Source: Paracoccaceae bacterium
GTDB lineage: Bacteria > Pseudomonadota > Alphaproteobacteria > Rhodobacterales > Rhodobacteraceae
DNA: 48,817 nt
Reading direction: 5' to 3'
Assembly (NCBI GenBank): GCA_024642725.1
Contig: JAHEAO010000019.1
Span: 1 to 48,817 of the forward strand
The notes beneath the pieces were generated by a model. The model was not told the origin of the DNA. It was given only the letters and a program-made list of their open reading frames with translations, and did no database searches. Both the position numbers and the translations under genes were made by a program. Numbering within the stretch: the stretch's first letter is position 1; every line of letters starts with the position of its first letter. Below are positions 15,972 through 24,267 of the stretch, in pieces.

Positions 15972-16613
15972 TCAGCGCGCCAGCTTTGCTGCCTCGGACG
16001 CAAGCGCGGCAATCCCGTCCCAGTCCCCGGCCTGCACTAGCCCGGCTGGCGCCACCCAGGATCCGCCGACACAGAGCGTGTTCGGAAGCGACAAGTAGCC
16101 CGGCGCATTCTGCAGGGTCACGCCGCCGGTCGGACAAAACCTGACTTGGGGCAGGGGCGCGCCGATGGATTTGAGCGCGGCCGCGCCGCCGGCCGCCTCT
16201 GCGGGGAAAAATTTCTGCACGCTGTATCCGCGTTCCAGCAGCCGCATCGCTTCGGTGGCCGTCGCCGCGCCTGGCAAGAGCGGCAGATCTGCATCCTCGC
16301 AGGCCTTCAGCAATGTGTCGGTGGCACCGGGCGATACTCCGAAAAGCGCGCCCGCCTTCTTGGCCGCTTTCACGTCGGCTGGCGTCAGAAGCGTTCCGGC
16401 GCCGACCACTCCGCCGGGGACTTTCGCCATCTCGCGGATCGCATCGAGCGCACAAGCTGTGCGAAGCGTCACTTCCAGTGCGGGCAGGCCGCCCGCGACC
16501 AACGCCTCTGCAAGGGGGCGGGCGGTTGCAAGGTCGTCGATCACCAGAACCGGGATCACCGGGGCAAGGCGGCAAACCTGTTCGGCCTGTTCACTGGCTT
16601 GGGCTGGGGTCAT
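15972..16613 (-). CDS. eda: KDPG/KHG aldolase
   Basis: 213 aa, the normal length for 2-keto-3-deoxy-6-phosphogluconate aldolase, which splits KDPG into pyruvate and glyceraldehyde 3-phosphate. The Schiff-base lysine is K134 in YSVQKFFPAE. The catalytic glutamate is E47 in LEVTLRT, with the phosphate-binding R51 nearby, and GAGT (71-74) and the FGVSPG loop are conserved. It lies 84 bp after edd, completing the Entner-Doudoroff pair. The region downstream holds the VOC remnant. Confidence 0.95.
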   Translation of the reverse strand: MTPAQASEQAEQVCRLAPVIPVLVIDDLATARPLAEALVAGGLPALEVTLRTACALDAIREMAKVPGGVVGAGTLLTPADVKAAKKAGALFGVSPGATDTLLKACEDADLPLLPGAATATEAMRLLERGYSVQKFFPAEAAGGAAALKSIGAPLPQVRFCPTGGVTLQNAPGYLSLPNTLCVGGSWVAPAGLVQAGDWDGIAALASEAAKLAR

Positions 16614-16697
16614 GGGGCAGGTCCTGTCATTCGGGCCGGGATATTTTCGCGATCTGCGATTCCGGCGTGGATTCTCTGGCGACGAAGAATTGGCTGG

Positions 16698-18503
16698 CTA
16701 CAGAATGACGGCGGCACCGTCTGTGGCAAGACCCACATTCTGGCGAAATACCTCGAAAATCTCTCGGCCTATGCCTTCGTGACTGGCCGAAAGGTCAATC
16801 TGCACGGGCGCGCGTTTGTCAAAGTCAGCTTCGAGCACATCTAGCGTGCCGGCCTTCGCATCGACCCGCAACATGTCGCCGTCGCGCACGCAGGCCAGCG
16901 GTCCGCCAAGGGCCGCTTCGGGGCTGACATGGATCGCCGAGGGAACTTTGCCGGATGCGCCCGACATGCGGCCATCGGTGACAAGCGCGACCTTTAGCCC
17001 CCGGTCCTGAAGCACCGCCAGGACGGGCGTCAGCGAATGCAGCTCCGGCATTCCGATCGCGCGTGGCCCCTGGAAACGCACAACGAAGACGGTGTCTTCG
17101 GTCAGTTCCCCGGCCTTGAATGCGGTTTTGACATCGTGATGATTGTGAAAGATCCGGGCGCGGGCCTCAACGATGTGGCGTTCGGGCGCCACTGCAGAGA
17201 CCTTCATGACACCCCGTCCGAGATTTCCCTGCAATTGCTTCAAGCCGCCGGTCGGCTGGAATGGGTCCTTTGCAGGCCGCACAATCTTGTCGTTCAGAGT
17301 CTTGCCGGTCCCATCCTCCCAGACCAGCGCGCCGTCCCGCAGTTTCGGCTCTTTGGCATATCGGGCCAGACCCTTGCCGGCGACGGTTTCGGTGTCGGGA
17401 TGCAATAACCCTGCCTCAAGCAGCTCTCCGATCATATATGCAAGACCGCCCGCTGCGTGGAAATGGTTCACATCGGCAAGACCATTCGGATAGACCTTGG
17501 CCATGAGTGGCGTCGCATCGGAAATGTCAGAGAAGTCCTCGATGTCGAGAAGGACGCCGGACGCACGTGCCATGGCCGGAAGGTGCAGGACAAGATTGGT
17601 CGAGCCACCGGTCGCCATCAACCCGACGAGCCCGTTCACATAGGTTCTTTCGTCGAGGATTGCGCCTGCCGGCGTGAATTCATTGCCGAGCGCCGTAATC
17701 TCCAGCGCTCGCCGAGCCCCGGCAACCGTCAGCGCTTCGCGCAAGGGCGTGTCGGGATTGACGAAAGACGCGCCAGGAAGGTGCAGCCCCATGAACTCCA
17801 TCAGCATCTGGTTGGTGTTCGCTGTGCCGTAAAACGTGCAGGTTCCCGGGCCATGATAGGCCGCCATCTCCGCGGCCATCAATTCTTCGCGTCCGACTTC
17901 GCCGGTTGCGAACTTCTGTCGGACCTTGGCCTTGTCATCGTTGGCAATGCCACTGGTCATCGGACCGCCCGGCAGAAAGACCGCGGGGATATGGCCGAAG
18001 GTCGCGGCGGCCATGACCAGACCGGGAACGATCTTGTCGCAGATCCCAAGGAAGACTGCCGCATCGAAGGTGTTGTGCGACAGACCCACGCCCGCGGCAA
18101 GCGCGATCACGTCGCGGGAGAACAGGCTCAGTTCCATGCCCGGTTCGCCCTGCGTCACGCCATCGCACATCGCAGGGACGCCGCCGGCGACCTGTGCCGT
18201 CGCCCCGACCGACCGGGCGGCGTCGCGGATGATCTGCGGATAGCTTTCGTAAGGCTTATGCGCGGACAACATGTCGTTATAGGCGGTGATGATCCCGAGG
18301 TTTGCGCTGCGGGCTGTCGTCAACGCGGTCTTGTCCTCGCCCATCGCGGCATAGGCATGGGCCTGGTTCGAGCAAGACAGATGGGCGCGGCGTGGACCGT
18401 CTTCTGCCGCGCGCGTCATCCGGTCAAGGTAGCGCGAACGGCTGTCACGACTGCGCGCGATGATGCGATCGGTCACCTTTTCAAGCGTCGGGTGTAGGGT
18501 CAT
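16698..18503 (-). CDS. edd: 6-Phosphogluconate dehydratase
   Basis: 601 aa, full length for the [4Fe-4S] dehydratase that converts 6-phosphogluconate to KDPG, the entry step of the Entner-Doudoroff pathway. The three cluster cysteines lie in [20 protein letters not shown] and [13 protein letters not shown], as in the IlvD/Edd family. GGPMTSG and the C-terminal [16 protein letters not shown] segment are also characteristic. It is the first gene of edd-eda. A LacI-type palindrome overlaps the predicted -10 region upstream. The long open frame on the opposite strand is a shadow. Confidence 0.96.
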   Translation of the reverse strand: MTLHPTLEKVTDRIIARSRDSRSRYLDRMTRAAEDGPRRAHLSCSNQAHAYAAMGEDKTALTTARSANLGIITAYNDMLSAHKPYESYPQIIRDAARSVGATAQVAGGVPAMCDGVTQGEPGMELSLFSRDVIALAAGVGLSHNTFDAAVFLGICDKIVPGLVMAAATFGHIPAVFLPGGPMTSGIANDDKAKVRQKFATGEVGREELMAAEMAAYHGPGTCTFYGTANTNQMLMEFMGLHLPGASFVNPDTPLREALTVAGARRALEITALGNEFTPAGAILDERTYVNGLVGLMATGGSTNLVLHLPAMARASGVLLDIEDFSDISDATPLMAKVYPNGLADVNHFHAAGGLAYMIGELLEAGLLHPDTETVAGKGLARYAKEPKLRDGALVWEDGTGKTLNDKIVRPAKDPFQPTGGLKQLQGNLGRGVMKVSAVAPERHIVEARARIFHNHHDVKTAFKAGELTEDTVFVVRFQGPRAIGMPELHSLTPVLAVLQDRGLKVALVTDGRMSGASGKVPSAIHVSPEAALGGPLACVRDGDMLRVDAKAGTLDVLEADFDKRAPVQIDLSASHEGIGREIFEVFRQNVGLATDGAAVIL

Positions 18504-18545
18504 TGGGCGAGTCTCCGGGTCATTCGGTCTCTCTTAACATGGTCC

Positions 18546-18557
18546 GTTAGCGCTAAC
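18546..18557 (-). promoter_or_regulatory. LacI-type operator and promoter upstream of edd
   Basis: GTTAGCGCTAAC is a perfect 12-bp palindrome with the central CG step typical of LacI-family operators, 43 bp before the edd start. On the minus strand TTGAAC (18581-18576), a 17-bp spacer and TGTTAG (18558-18553) form a candidate promoter, and the palindrome covers that -10 element. A bound repressor would block transcription of edd-eda. No LacI-family gene is in the window, so the regulator must be elsewhere. Confidence 0.65.
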
Positions 18558-18692
18558 AATTCCAGAATCCGAAATGTTCAACCAATTCGCTTGTTGCATG
18601 GCGGGAATGCGGTTTTGGCGGTCGCGACCCGCCCGACGATACCCTACCTAAGCTGCAACGATAGCAATTCTGCAAACAGAGGACGACCAAAA

Positions 18693-18857
18693 ATGGAACA
18701 TCTGACTCCCTCGCCGGTGTATGATCACGTTGCGATCAACAACCGTGCCCGCGCACTTCGCGCCGAGGCGATGGCCAAAGGGGCTCGGGCGATCCGCCGC
18801 TGGGTTGCACGCAACTGGGCATCCTTGATGCACCAGAAAGACCATCAGCCCGCCTGA
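18693..18857 (+). CDS. 54-aa basic helical protein
   Basis: Chosen start ATG 18693, with CAGAGGACG before it. A longer frame from 18591 adds residues with no ribosome binding site. The protein is rich in Arg and Ala (NNRARALRAEAMAKGARAIR then RWVARNW) and probably forms one amphipathic basic helix, reminiscent of DUF1127-type small proteins, though I see no clear domain match. It forms a monocistron ended by a very strong terminator 29 bp later. Function unknown; an RNA- or nucleic-acid-binding role would fit the charge. Confidence 0.65.
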   Translation: MEHLTPSPVYDHVAINNRARALRAEAMAKGARAIRRWVARNWASLMHQKDHQPA

Positions 18858-18885
18858 TCTGGAACATACCAAACGCGTTCTTGTA

Positions 18886-18913
18886 GAAAATCCCGTCAAT
18901 TAACGGGATTTTC
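18886..18913 (+). terminator. Strong intrinsic terminator
   Basis: Perfect 11-bp stem GAAAATCCCGT/ACGGGATTTTC with a 6-nt loop, followed by TTGTTTC. It ends the transcript of the 54-codon gene. Confidence 0.85.
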
Positions 18914-18986
18914 TTGTTTCTGAGCCCTTTTTCGTCAAAAAGCAGCGGTGTTGATGCGGACGGCGCTTGTTGCTAAGGAGACCGGA

Positions 18987-19592
18987 ATGAGGCGAGCTAC
19001 AACATTGATTTCGGCGCTTGCGCTTTTGCTCCTGGCGGGCTGTTCGGGCGGTCTGATTTCCGGCGGCAAGACGGTTCCCCCGGTCGATGTCACGCAGCTC
19101 CCGCCGATGCGGGTCGAGTCGTTTTCCATCGTCGTACCAGAGACGCTGACGGTTTCCGAAGAAAACTCCTACAAGCCCAAGGCCGATATCGTCTGGCGGG
19201 GGGACCCTTACGGTCCCCGCTATGCGCAGGTCAAAGCGATATTCGAGGCCGGCATCCGTGACGGAGTAAAGGATCTGAGCGGCTCAGTTCCCGTCAATCT
19301 TCACATCGTCGTCCAGCGCTTCCACTCGCAAACCCAGAAGGTCCGCTACACGTTCGGCGGACAATACGAAATCGAGTACGATCTTCAGGTCAGCGATGCG
19401 CGCAGCGGCGCCATTCTAATTCCGGCATACCGCGTCTATGCCATCGAAGATGCACCGGGCGGTTCCGATGCGATTGTCGCCGATGATGAGGGCCGGACAG
19501 AAAAGGCAGACAACATCGCCCTGATCGCCGCATCGATCCGCACCCAGCTGACGGGCGTCGAATGGTCGCCGGTCCCGCCGCCCGAAGGTTGA
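18987..19592 (+). CDS. Lipoprotein of unknown function (DUF6778-like)
   Basis: 201 aa. The signal peptide ends in a lipobox, LLAGC, at about residues 16-20, so the protein should be lipidated and anchored in an envelope membrane. AAGGAG precedes the ATG at 18987; a longer reading from 18948 is less likely. The mature part shows alternating beta strands (VNLHIVVQRFHSQTQKVRYT and YEIEYDLQVSDA) and two separated VPP-type proline motifs, similar to the rhodobacterial DUF6778 lipoprotein family as I recall it. No catalytic motif. It lies 47 bp before the rlmI-like gene on the same strand. Confidence 0.78.
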   Translation: MRRATTLISALALLLLAGCSGGLISGGKTVPPVDVTQLPPMRVESFSIVVPETLTVSEENSYKPKADIVWRGDPYGPRYAQVKAIFEAGIRDGVKDLSGSVPVNLHIVVQRFHSQTQKVRYTFGGQYEIEYDLQVSDARSGAILIPAYRVYAIEDAPGGSDAIVADDEGRTEKADNIALIAASIRTQLTGVEWSPVPPPEG

Positions 19593-19639
19593 TCCGGGAA
19601 GACCTTTCGCTGCCCGTGGAAACTGGCTAGAGGAAGGCC

Positions 19640-20839
19640 ATGCATAGCACCGACCTGCCCACCGTCCGCCTGAACGCCAAAGCCAATGCCAGAGCCATCC
19701 GGCATGGCTTTCCCTGGGCCTATGACAACGAGGTTGTGACCGACCGCCGGACAAAGGCGCTGGCGCCCGGTACAGTGGCGCTGCTGGAGGACGCAGACCG
19801 TCAGGTGATGGGGCTGGTTGCGGTCAATCCGAACAGCAAGATATTCTGCCGGATGCTGGACCGGGACACGAGCCAGGTGATCGGGCAGGACTGGTTCGCG
19901 GACCGTCTGAAGACCGCTTTGGACCATCGAAAGAGGCTTTTCGACGCCCCGTTTTACAGGCTGGTCCATGCCGAAGCCGATGGCCTTCCCGGCGTGGTCA
20001 TCGACCGCTTCGGGGACATCGCCGTGGTGCAGCCCAACGCTGCCTGGGCCGATGCCCGGCTTGACGATCTGGTGGATGCTCTGGTCGCCGTGACCGGCAT
20101 CACAACGGTCGTCAAGAATGCCACCGGTCGGGCCCGGAGCCTTGAAGGTCTCGGCGAGGAAAGCAGAGTGCTGAAGGGTAGCGTCAGTGGTCCCGTGCCA
20201 GTTTCAATGAACGGCGCCATCTACAGGGCCGATCTTCTGGGCGGCCAGAAGACCGGCCTCTTTTACGATCAGCGCCCCAATCACGCCTTCGCCCAGAGCC
20301 TCGCAAGCGAGACTCGGATGCTCGATGTTTTCAGTCATGTCGGGGGGTTCTCGCTTGCGGCGCTGGCTGCCGGGGCGGCCTCGGCGCTTGCGGTCGACAG
20401 TTCCGATCCTGCGCTGACGCTTGCCAGCGCGGGTGCCGCCGACATGGGACTGCAGGACCGGTTCGCGACCCGCAGGGGTGACGCTTTCGCGGTGCTGGAG
20501 GCATTGGCCAGTGACGGCGAAAGCTTTGACCTTGTGGTTTGTGATCCGCCGGCCTTCGCACCAAACAAACAGGCGCTCGAAGCCGGATTGCGCGCCTATG
20601 AGCGGGTTGCCCGTCTTGCCGCCGCGCTGGTGCGCCCGGGCGGGTATCTTGGGCTTTGTTCCTGTTCACACGCCGCCGACCTGTCGCGCTTTCGTGCAGC
20701 TTCCGCGCGCGGCATCGGACGGGCAGGGCGCAGCGCTCAGTTGATCCACACCGGTTTTGCTGGTCCGGACCACCCGCAATTGCCGCAACTCGCCGAAAGT
20801 GGCTATCTGAAATCACTTTTCTTTCGGTTGGTCGATTGA
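19640..20839 (+). CDS. RlmI-like class I rRNA cytosine methyltransferase
   Basis: 399 aa. The N-terminal PUA domain (LNAKANARAIRHGFPWAYDN, about residues 11-30, to NPNSKIFCRML) is followed by the RlmI middle region HAEADGLPGVVIDRFGD and KTGLFYDQRPNH. The Rossmann methyltransferase domain then carries MLDVFSHVGGFSLAA for SAM and the catalytic-type VVCDPPAFAP. This layout matches RlmI/RlmK-L-type 23S rRNA m5C methyltransferases; the target (E. coli C1962) is by analogy. Its stop codon overlaps the start of the PIN gene. Confidence 0.88.
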   Translation: MHSTDLPTVRLNAKANARAIRHGFPWAYDNEVVTDRRTKALAPGTVALLEDADRQVMGLVAVNPNSKIFCRMLDRDTSQVIGQDWFADRLKTALDHRKRLFDAPFYRLVHAEADGLPGVVIDRFGDIAVVQPNAAWADARLDDLVDALVAVTGITTVVKNATGRARSLEGLGEESRVLKGSVSGPVPVSMNGAIYRADLLGGQKTGLFYDQRPNHAFAQSLASETRMLDVFSHVGGFSLAALAAGAASALAVDSSDPALTLASAGAADMGLQDRFATRRGDAFAVLEALASDGESFDLVVCDPPAFAPNKQALEAGLRAYERVARLAAALVRPGGYLGLCSCSHAADLSRFRAASARGIGRAGRSAQLIHTGFAGPDHPQLPQLAESGYLKSLFFRLVD

Positions 20840-21375
20840 AAGTCCTGATCGACGCCTGCGTGCTCTATCCAACTGTGATGCGGGAAATTGTACTGGGTGC
20901 GGCTGCGAAAAAACTCTTTGCCCCCCTCTGGACCGCGCGGGTGCTAGAGGAATGGGCAAGAGCCGCCGTCAAGCTGGGCCCGGCCCAGGAGGCGATTGCG
21001 AGGGGCGAGATCGCGATGCTGCGGGCGAACTGGCCCGATGCCGAAGTTGCGGTCGATCCGGACCTTCAGGCACAGATATGGCTGCCAGATCCCGATGACG
21101 TGCATGTCCTTGCCGGGGCCGTCAGTGCAGGTGCGGACCTGATTCTGACGTTGAATCTTCGCGATTTCCCGACGCGCCTGCTCACCGAGTACGGATTGCG
21201 CGCGCAGCATCCCGACGCGTTTCTTAGAGACCTTCTGAATCAGGACCCCGACGCGATCCGCGAGGTCGCCGAAGCCGTGCGGCAAACGGCGGAACAGCTA
21301 TCAGGGGTTCCGCAACCGATGCGACAGCTTTTGAAGAAAGCGCGCCTGCCCCGGTTGGGCAAGGCGCTGGGATGA
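20836..21375 (+). CDS. PIN-domain protein, TTG start
   Basis: 179 aa. The only start that keeps the conserved N-terminus KVLIDACVLYPT is TTG at 20836, which overlaps the stop of the methyltransferase gene (TTGA), so translation is probably coupled. The PIN nuclease acidic residues are present: D6 in LIDACV, E39 in LEEW, D88 in DPDDVHV and D110 in LNLRDFP. PIN domains are Mg2+/Mn2+-dependent RNases, often VapC-type toxins, but no antitoxin-like gene is adjacent. Coupling to an rRNA methyltransferase suggests a role in RNA processing instead. Both uses are inference. Confidence 0.82.
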   Translation: MKVLIDACVLYPTVMREIVLGAAAKKLFAPLWTARVLEEWARAAVKLGPAQEAIARGEIAMLRANWPDAEVAVDPDLQAQIWLPDPDDVHVLAGAVSAGADLILTLNLRDFPTRLLTEYGLRAQHPDAFLRDLLNQDPDAIREVAEAVRQTAEQLSGVPQPMRQLLKKARLPRLGKALG

Positions 21376-21381
21376 CCCCGC

Positions 21382-22068
21382 CTAGCTGTTCTGCCAGTTG
21401 ATCTCGTTCGCTTCGATGGCGCGGATGCGGTCCGCGGTCTTCGGATGACTCATCAGCCATGCCGGTGCCGCGCCAGACCGCTGCTTCGTCAGGGCGTCGA
21501 GCTTCTGGAACAGCGATTTCTGTGGAGCCGTTCCGATACCTGACTTGACCAGAAGGGCAGAGGCATAGGCGTCGGCCTCGTATTCATCGGACCGCGACAG
21601 CCTTGCCGCCAGCATCGAGGTCAGAAAACCCGCAATCATGACGCCAAGCCCCGGGACAAAGCGCGACAGCACCATGGCCAGGGCCGTGCGAAGCGCGTTC
21701 TGGCCGGAAAAATCGATCATGCGCCGCCGCGAATGGCCAAGGGCGACATGGCCCAGCTCATGCGCGATGACGCTGGCCAGTTCCTCGGCGCTGACTTCGC
21801 CCGAACGGTATCGATCATAGAACCCACGGGTGATGAAAATCCGTCCATCCGGCGCGGCAAGACCGTTCACCGGATCGATTTCGTAGATATTCACCTTGAT
21901 CCGGTTGAGACCAAGCGTTTCAGCCATCCGGTCTGTGAGCCGTTTGAGAACCGGGTCGGCGAGTTCCGTCGACTTCGCATCCAGCTCCTTTCCCGTCCGC
22001 CAGGCCGAGAAATGATACATGGCGAAGGCATAGAGCAGGGCAAGAAAGATCGGTGTGAATTTCAGCAT
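21382..22068 (-). CDS. M48-family membrane metalloprotease
   Basis: 228 aa. An N-terminal hydrophobic helix (FTPIFLALLYAFAMYHF) anchors it in the membrane. The zinc motif HELGH is at residues 103-107, and the third ligand is E162 in SDEYEADAYA, as in HtpX/Ste24 peptidases. A second hydrophobic segment (MVLSRFVPGLGVMIAGFLTSML) lies between. Domain order and length fit the short M48 family. It is the last gene of the long minus-strand run and is convergent with the PIN gene. Confidence 0.88.
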   Translation of the reverse strand: MLKFTPIFLALLYAFAMYHFSAWRTGKELDAKSTELADPVLKRLTDRMAETLGLNRIKVNIYEIDPVNGLAAPDGRIFITRGFYDRYRSGEVSAEELASVIAHELGHVALGHSRRRMIDFSGQNALRTALAMVLSRFVPGLGVMIAGFLTSMLAARLSRSDEYEADAYASALLVKSGIGTAPQKSLFQKLDALTKQRSGAAPAWLMSHPKTADRIRAIEANEINWQNS

Positions 22069-22160
22069 GATCTAGATATGGGGGCGTTTGACCCCGGCGG
22101 CAATCGGCAGATGCACCCGAAGGTGATAATTTCGAGGCACCAAGCGTTCGGGTTCGCCCT

Positions 22161-22766
22161 TCAGGCTCGGCGGGCCGGTTTCGATCTGGCGGGATCGCGG
22201 AAAACCGCCACGCCAAGCAGCACCGCCACGATCGCGGCAGCGATGAAGCCGCTGATATTGCCTGCTATGTCGCCGATCATTTCAATGCGACCGGCAAAGG
22301 CATAGCCGATCCCGGTGTAAAGCCCGACCCAGACCGCTTCGCCCGCCGCGCCCCAGATCGTGAATCCGGCCCAGCCGATCCCGGTAGCCCCGGCAATGAA
22401 ATTGACGTAAGGCCCAAGCGGGCTGACCAGCCATCGGGAAAGGAAGACGCCGCTGCCCCCCGATCTGTCGAGAAGATCCCGCGCCTGCGACAGCAGCCGT
22501 TCGCGTTTGCCGCCGGCCGCGCCAGCACCAAGGCGGGCGGCACCACCGCGGCCAATGGCATAACCGGTTTGATCGCCCGCAACGGCGCCGAGAAAGGCCG
22601 CGGCCATGGTCGCAGCCAGTGACAGGTCACCCGCGGCGGCGAAGGCGCCGCCCGCAAGCATCACCAGCGACGCGGGCACTGGCAAGGCGAGGCAACTCAG
22701 AAAGGTCGTGAAGCCAATCAGCCAAAGCCCGTATTCGGGCACAAGGGCCAGGAACCAGTCCGTCAT
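22161..22766 (-). CDS. DedA-family membrane protein
   Basis: 201 aa, with hydrophobic segments throughout and the DedA (SNARE-associated) signatures: LALPVPASLVMLAGGAFAAAG near the start, AFLGAVAGDQTGYAIGRGG and FLSRWLVSPLGPYVNFIAGATG. DedA proteins are implicated in undecaprenyl-phosphate and phospholipid flipping and membrane homeostasis. Its start overlaps the stop of the preceding gene by 4 bp (ATGA), indicating translational coupling. Confidence 0.88.
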   Translation of the reverse strand: MTDWFLALVPEYGLWLIGFTTFLSCLALPVPASLVMLAGGAFAAAGDLSLAATMAAAFLGAVAGDQTGYAIGRGGAARLGAGAAGGKRERLLSQARDLLDRSGGSGVFLSRWLVSPLGPYVNFIAGATGIGWAGFTIWGAAGEAVWVGLYTGIGYAFAGRIEMIGDIAGNISGFIAAAIVAVLLGVAVFRDPARSKPARRA

Positions 22767-23110
22767 GGCTGGTTGGCGCGATAAGACTGCGTCGCGGCGG
22801 TGATGCGCGCGACCAGTTCTTCTACCGAGATGCCACGGTCGGCGGCGAGGTCTTCGATGGTCCTGCGCTTGCCTGGCATTGGGCCGTCACCCAGCGCCTC
22901 CGTCACGATCTCGGGCGGCAGGCCCCAGGACTGGACGACGTAGCGCGGTGTCATCCAGCCCTCGATCGGGCGATCACGATGCGCAGGATCGGCCCAGTAG
23001 ACCATGAAGACAACGGACCGGACTGCGAAAAGTGCGGCAAGCAGACTCGCGAGCGCAAAGAGACCAAGCAGAACCGGCCGTCGTCGCCATGCCTGCGCCA
23101 GTCGTCTCAT
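22763..23110 (-). CDS. Membrane-anchored hypothetical protein
   Basis: 115 aa. A basic N-terminus (MRRLAQAWRRR) and one hydrophobic helix (VLLGLFALASLLAALFAVRSVVFMVYW) place the remainder, about 75 residues, outside or inside the membrane as a small soluble domain (GKRRTIEDLAADRGISVEELVARITAAT), which looks like a helix-turn-helix-like SAM-type fold. I do not recognise a named family. It overlaps both neighbours by 4 bp (start in the M24-like gene, stop in the DedA gene), so it belongs to the same operon and may work with DedA. Confidence 0.7.
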   Translation of the reverse strand: MRRLAQAWRRRPVLLGLFALASLLAALFAVRSVVFMVYWADPAHRDRPIEGWMTPRYVVQSWGLPPEIVTEALGDGPMPGKRRTIEDLAADRGISVEELVARITAATQSYRANQP

Positions 23111-24258
23111 AGCTCGAAAAGGTCGGGCTTGTGCCGTGAAAGCCGTTCAACACCCGTGGGCGTGACCAGCACGGAGTGGCCCAGACACATGGCGAGCCCG
23201 GCGTCGCTGTCCATCAGGATCATGTGCAAGAAGAACACCTGACCCGCCTGCATTGCCAGCGGATTGCCTTCGTAGAACATCGGGAAATCGACCCAGATCG
23301 GATTATAGACCGCACCCATGCCATAACCGCAGGCCTTCAACCTTGCGTGGGCAAGCCCATGTGCATCAAAGACCTTGGCATGAGCGTCATATACATCACC
23401 CATTGGGGCCCCGGGGCGGATCGCGGCTTCGCAGGCTTCCAGCGCTTCGCGCGCGGCAGAGTGCATCTTGCGCTGCGCTGCCGGCGCCTTTCCGATCACC
23501 AGCGTCTGCATCATCGCGGCGTGGTAGCGGGCATAGGCGCCCGACCATTCCAGCGTCATCTGGTCCTGCGCCTCTAGGTGCCGCCGGCCCGAGAAATACC
23601 GGCACAGCAGGGCCGCCGGCCCTGACCCGATGATGAATTCGTTGCCGGCGTAGTCGCCACCGCCGTTGAAGACCGCGCCTTGCATCGCGGCAAGGATGTC
23701 GCCCTCGAAAGCGCCGGCAGAGGTCGTGGCAAGGGCCGCGTCCAATGCATCGTCCGACAGGGCTGCTGCACGGCGGTGCATTTCAACCTCGGCGGGGGAT
23801 TTTACTCGGCGCAGCGCCCGGATGATCTCCGAGGCTTCGACCAGCCCGTCACCCAGCGCCGCGCGCAGCATCTGCCCGTTCCAGTCGGTCAGACCCGCGG
23901 TCTGGGTTTCGATACCGATCCGCCCCCCCGCCACGCCAAGGCGCGCAAGCAAGGCCTTGAGGTCTTCGGCGGGGGCAACGCCCTCACGGTCGACCCAGAT
24001 GTGAATCTGCTCATCGCTCAGGGTCGAGGTCAGTTGCGCCTGCCGCAGATCCGGGGTGCGGGTCAGAAGGTGCAGATCGCCGTTGGCGGTCAGCACCAGG
24101 CATTGGAACATCGCAAAACCGAACGTGTCATAGCCACAGATCCAGTAGTGGCTTTCCGGGGCAAACATCAAAAGGGCATCCAGACCCTCTGCCGCTACAG
24201 CGCGGGTCGCGTGTTTCAGCCGATCGGCATATTCGGCGTCGTCAAAATGCATTGGCAT
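23107..24258 (-). CDS. M24-like (creatinase/aminopeptidase fold) protein without metal ligands
   Basis: 383 aa with a creatinase N-terminal domain (residues about 1-150) and a pita-bread C-terminal domain. The canonical M24 metal site needs Asp, Asp, His, Glu, Glu. Here the corresponding segments read LEWSGAYARYHAAMMQT where D..D is expected, GSGPAALLCRYF where a His is usual, and GYGMG instead of GHGIG. A metal-dependent aminopeptidase is therefore unlikely. Creatinase and ectoine hydrolase (DoeA) also work without a metal and share part of this pattern, so it could act on a small amide substrate. The family annotation is solid; the reaction is unknown. Confidence 0.75.
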   Translation of the reverse strand: MPMHFDDAEYADRLKHATRAVAAEGLDALLMFAPESHYWICGYDTFGFAMFQCLVLTANGDLHLLTRTPDLRQAQLTSTLSDEQIHIWVDREGVAPAEDLKALLARLGVAGGRIGIETQTAGLTDWNGQMLRAALGDGLVEASEIIRALRRVKSPAEVEMHRRAAALSDDALDAALATTSAGAFEGDILAAMQGAVFNGGGDYAGNEFIIGSGPAALLCRYFSGRRHLEAQDQMTLEWSGAYARYHAAMMQTLVIGKAPAAQRKMHSAAREALEACEAAIRPGAPMGDVYDAHAKVFDAHGLAHARLKACGYGMGAVYNPIWVDFPMFYEGNPLAMQAGQVFFLHMILMDSDAGLAMCLGHSVLVTPTGVERLSRHKPDLFEL

Positions 24259-24267
24259 CGTATCACC

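Noticed and set aside
17457-18497. 346-codon plus-strand frame opposite edd
   Set aside because: It is the antisense shadow of edd; no ribosome binding site, no domain, and the edd frame carries all Fe-S motifs.
20836-21375. VapBC toxin-antitoxin pair
   Set aside because: Only the PIN gene is present; the upstream partner is a full-length rRNA methyltransferase.
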